Shown: piece by piece, positions 63,641 through 64,000 of the stretch
Numbering within the stretch: position 1 is the first letter of the stretch
How the letters are laid out: every line of letters starts with the position of its first letter
Assembly: GCF_041146395.1 (NCBI RefSeq)
Contig: NC_091002.1
Location: 2,784,501-2,848,500 of the forward strand
Reading direction: 5' to 3'
DNA length: 64,000 bases
Source: Eulemur rufifrons
Taxonomy: Eukaryota; Chordata; Mammalia; Primates; Lemuridae
Notes under the pieces: model-generated
What the model was told of the DNA's origin: nothing
Databases searched by the model: none
The model's input: only the letters and a program-made list of their open reading frames with translations
Translations under genes and position numbers: made by a program

Positions 63641-64000
63641 CCCTCCTGCATGAACGCAGTTGCATCACTCTCCAGCCCGTCCGACCTTGGGCCCAGGTCA
63701 CTGTCCTCTCTGGGCCTCTGCATTTCTGCCATAACATTAGGGTGCTGAGCATGTGTCTCCAAGCACAGCCTATGGAAACCAGGCAGGCGACGTAGTGTGT
63801 GGAGGAAAAGACACTGGGGGAGCCTGTGGCCCCCTGGGCTGGAGTGCCGCTCCGTGGGGAGGGGCCAGACTGGTCTCATTCTCCCCTGACTGTGGCCACG
63901 GAGATAGAGACCCAATGTTGCTAGATCCACTGAATTTCCAAGAGAAGCCAGAAATCCAGACTTTTATAATAAATCTCTTGATTTTCAAATGTCACCTGCT

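Larger units (their letters stand above)
53144..64000. other. 5' flank of CRMP1, no gene seen
   Basis: 10.9 kb. Contains CA-rich sequence, L2, MIR, an MLT-type LTR split by an Alu, a second Alu and a MER5-like element. In human the next gene on this side is in the C4orf50/JAKMIP1 area, but no exon of it was recognised. 57800-58930 and 59290-60480 hold no repeat that I could name. Confidence 0.75.

Noticed and set aside
53144..64000. Possible exons of a neighbouring gene upstream of CRMP1
   Set aside because: Open frames are short or repeat-derived, with no recognisable protein motif and no convincing splice-bounded conserved block.

Overview
This is a mammalian nuclear DNA window. The dominant feature is the 5' two-thirds of CRMP1 (collapsin response mediator protein 1, a dihydropyrimidinase-like cytosolic neuronal phosphoprotein) on the minus strand. 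The host is most likely a strepsirrhine primate (lemur, loris or galago). The Alu at 27316-27655 has the 'gagcaagagcgagaccccat' left-arm variant, an AT-rich linker and the 'gctgacgccacggcactc' right arm that I associate with strepsirrhine Alus. It also has a perfect target-site duplication. Old MaLR LTRs (MLT1, MST and THE1 type), MIR, L2 and eroded L1 fill the introns.

Layout, read right to left (5' to 3' of the gene). 53144-64000 is upstream flank with no gene seen. A CpG island at about 52660-53500 carries first exon 1a (127 codons, start ATG at 53143), the start of the long isoform LCRMP-1. A second CpG-rich segment at about 50400-51130 has no assigned exon. A third CpG island at about 47950-49260 carries first exon 1b (13 codons, start ATG at 48577), the start of the canonical 572-residue-type isoform. 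Both first exons end in phase 0 and can splice to exon 2 (28467-28555). Exons 3-8 follow at 23844-24028, 20204-20368, 10972-11033, 9004-9084, 3568-3636 and 2474-2594. All have GT-AG borders in the same frame with no frameshift or stop. Exon lengths are 89, 185, 165, 62, 81, 69 and 121 nt. Exons from 9 onward (the C-terminal half, including the regulatory tail) lie beyond the left edge. The window therefore encodes residues 1-270 of the short form, or 1-384 of the long form.

The visible protein keeps the amidohydrolase fold but has lost zinc ligands of its enzyme ancestor: the HxH motif reads NxY and one later His is Lys. This matches the known lack of hydantoinase activity in CRMPs.

The most interesting non-coding signals are: a near-perfect REST/NRSF RE1 site (36394-36414); two further sites where an exact RE1 left half lies within 2 nt of an inverted right half (42021-42041 and 54716-54734); a six-unit 29-nt minisatellite in intron 2 that places NF-Y-type CCAAT boxes at exact 29-nt spacing; an 81-nt higher-order GGAT array that starts at the 3' end of an L2 element; perfect or near-perfect RFX X-boxes; and the unexplained CpG-rich segment between the two promoters. 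No second protein-coding gene, RNA gene or prokaryotic-type system was found.
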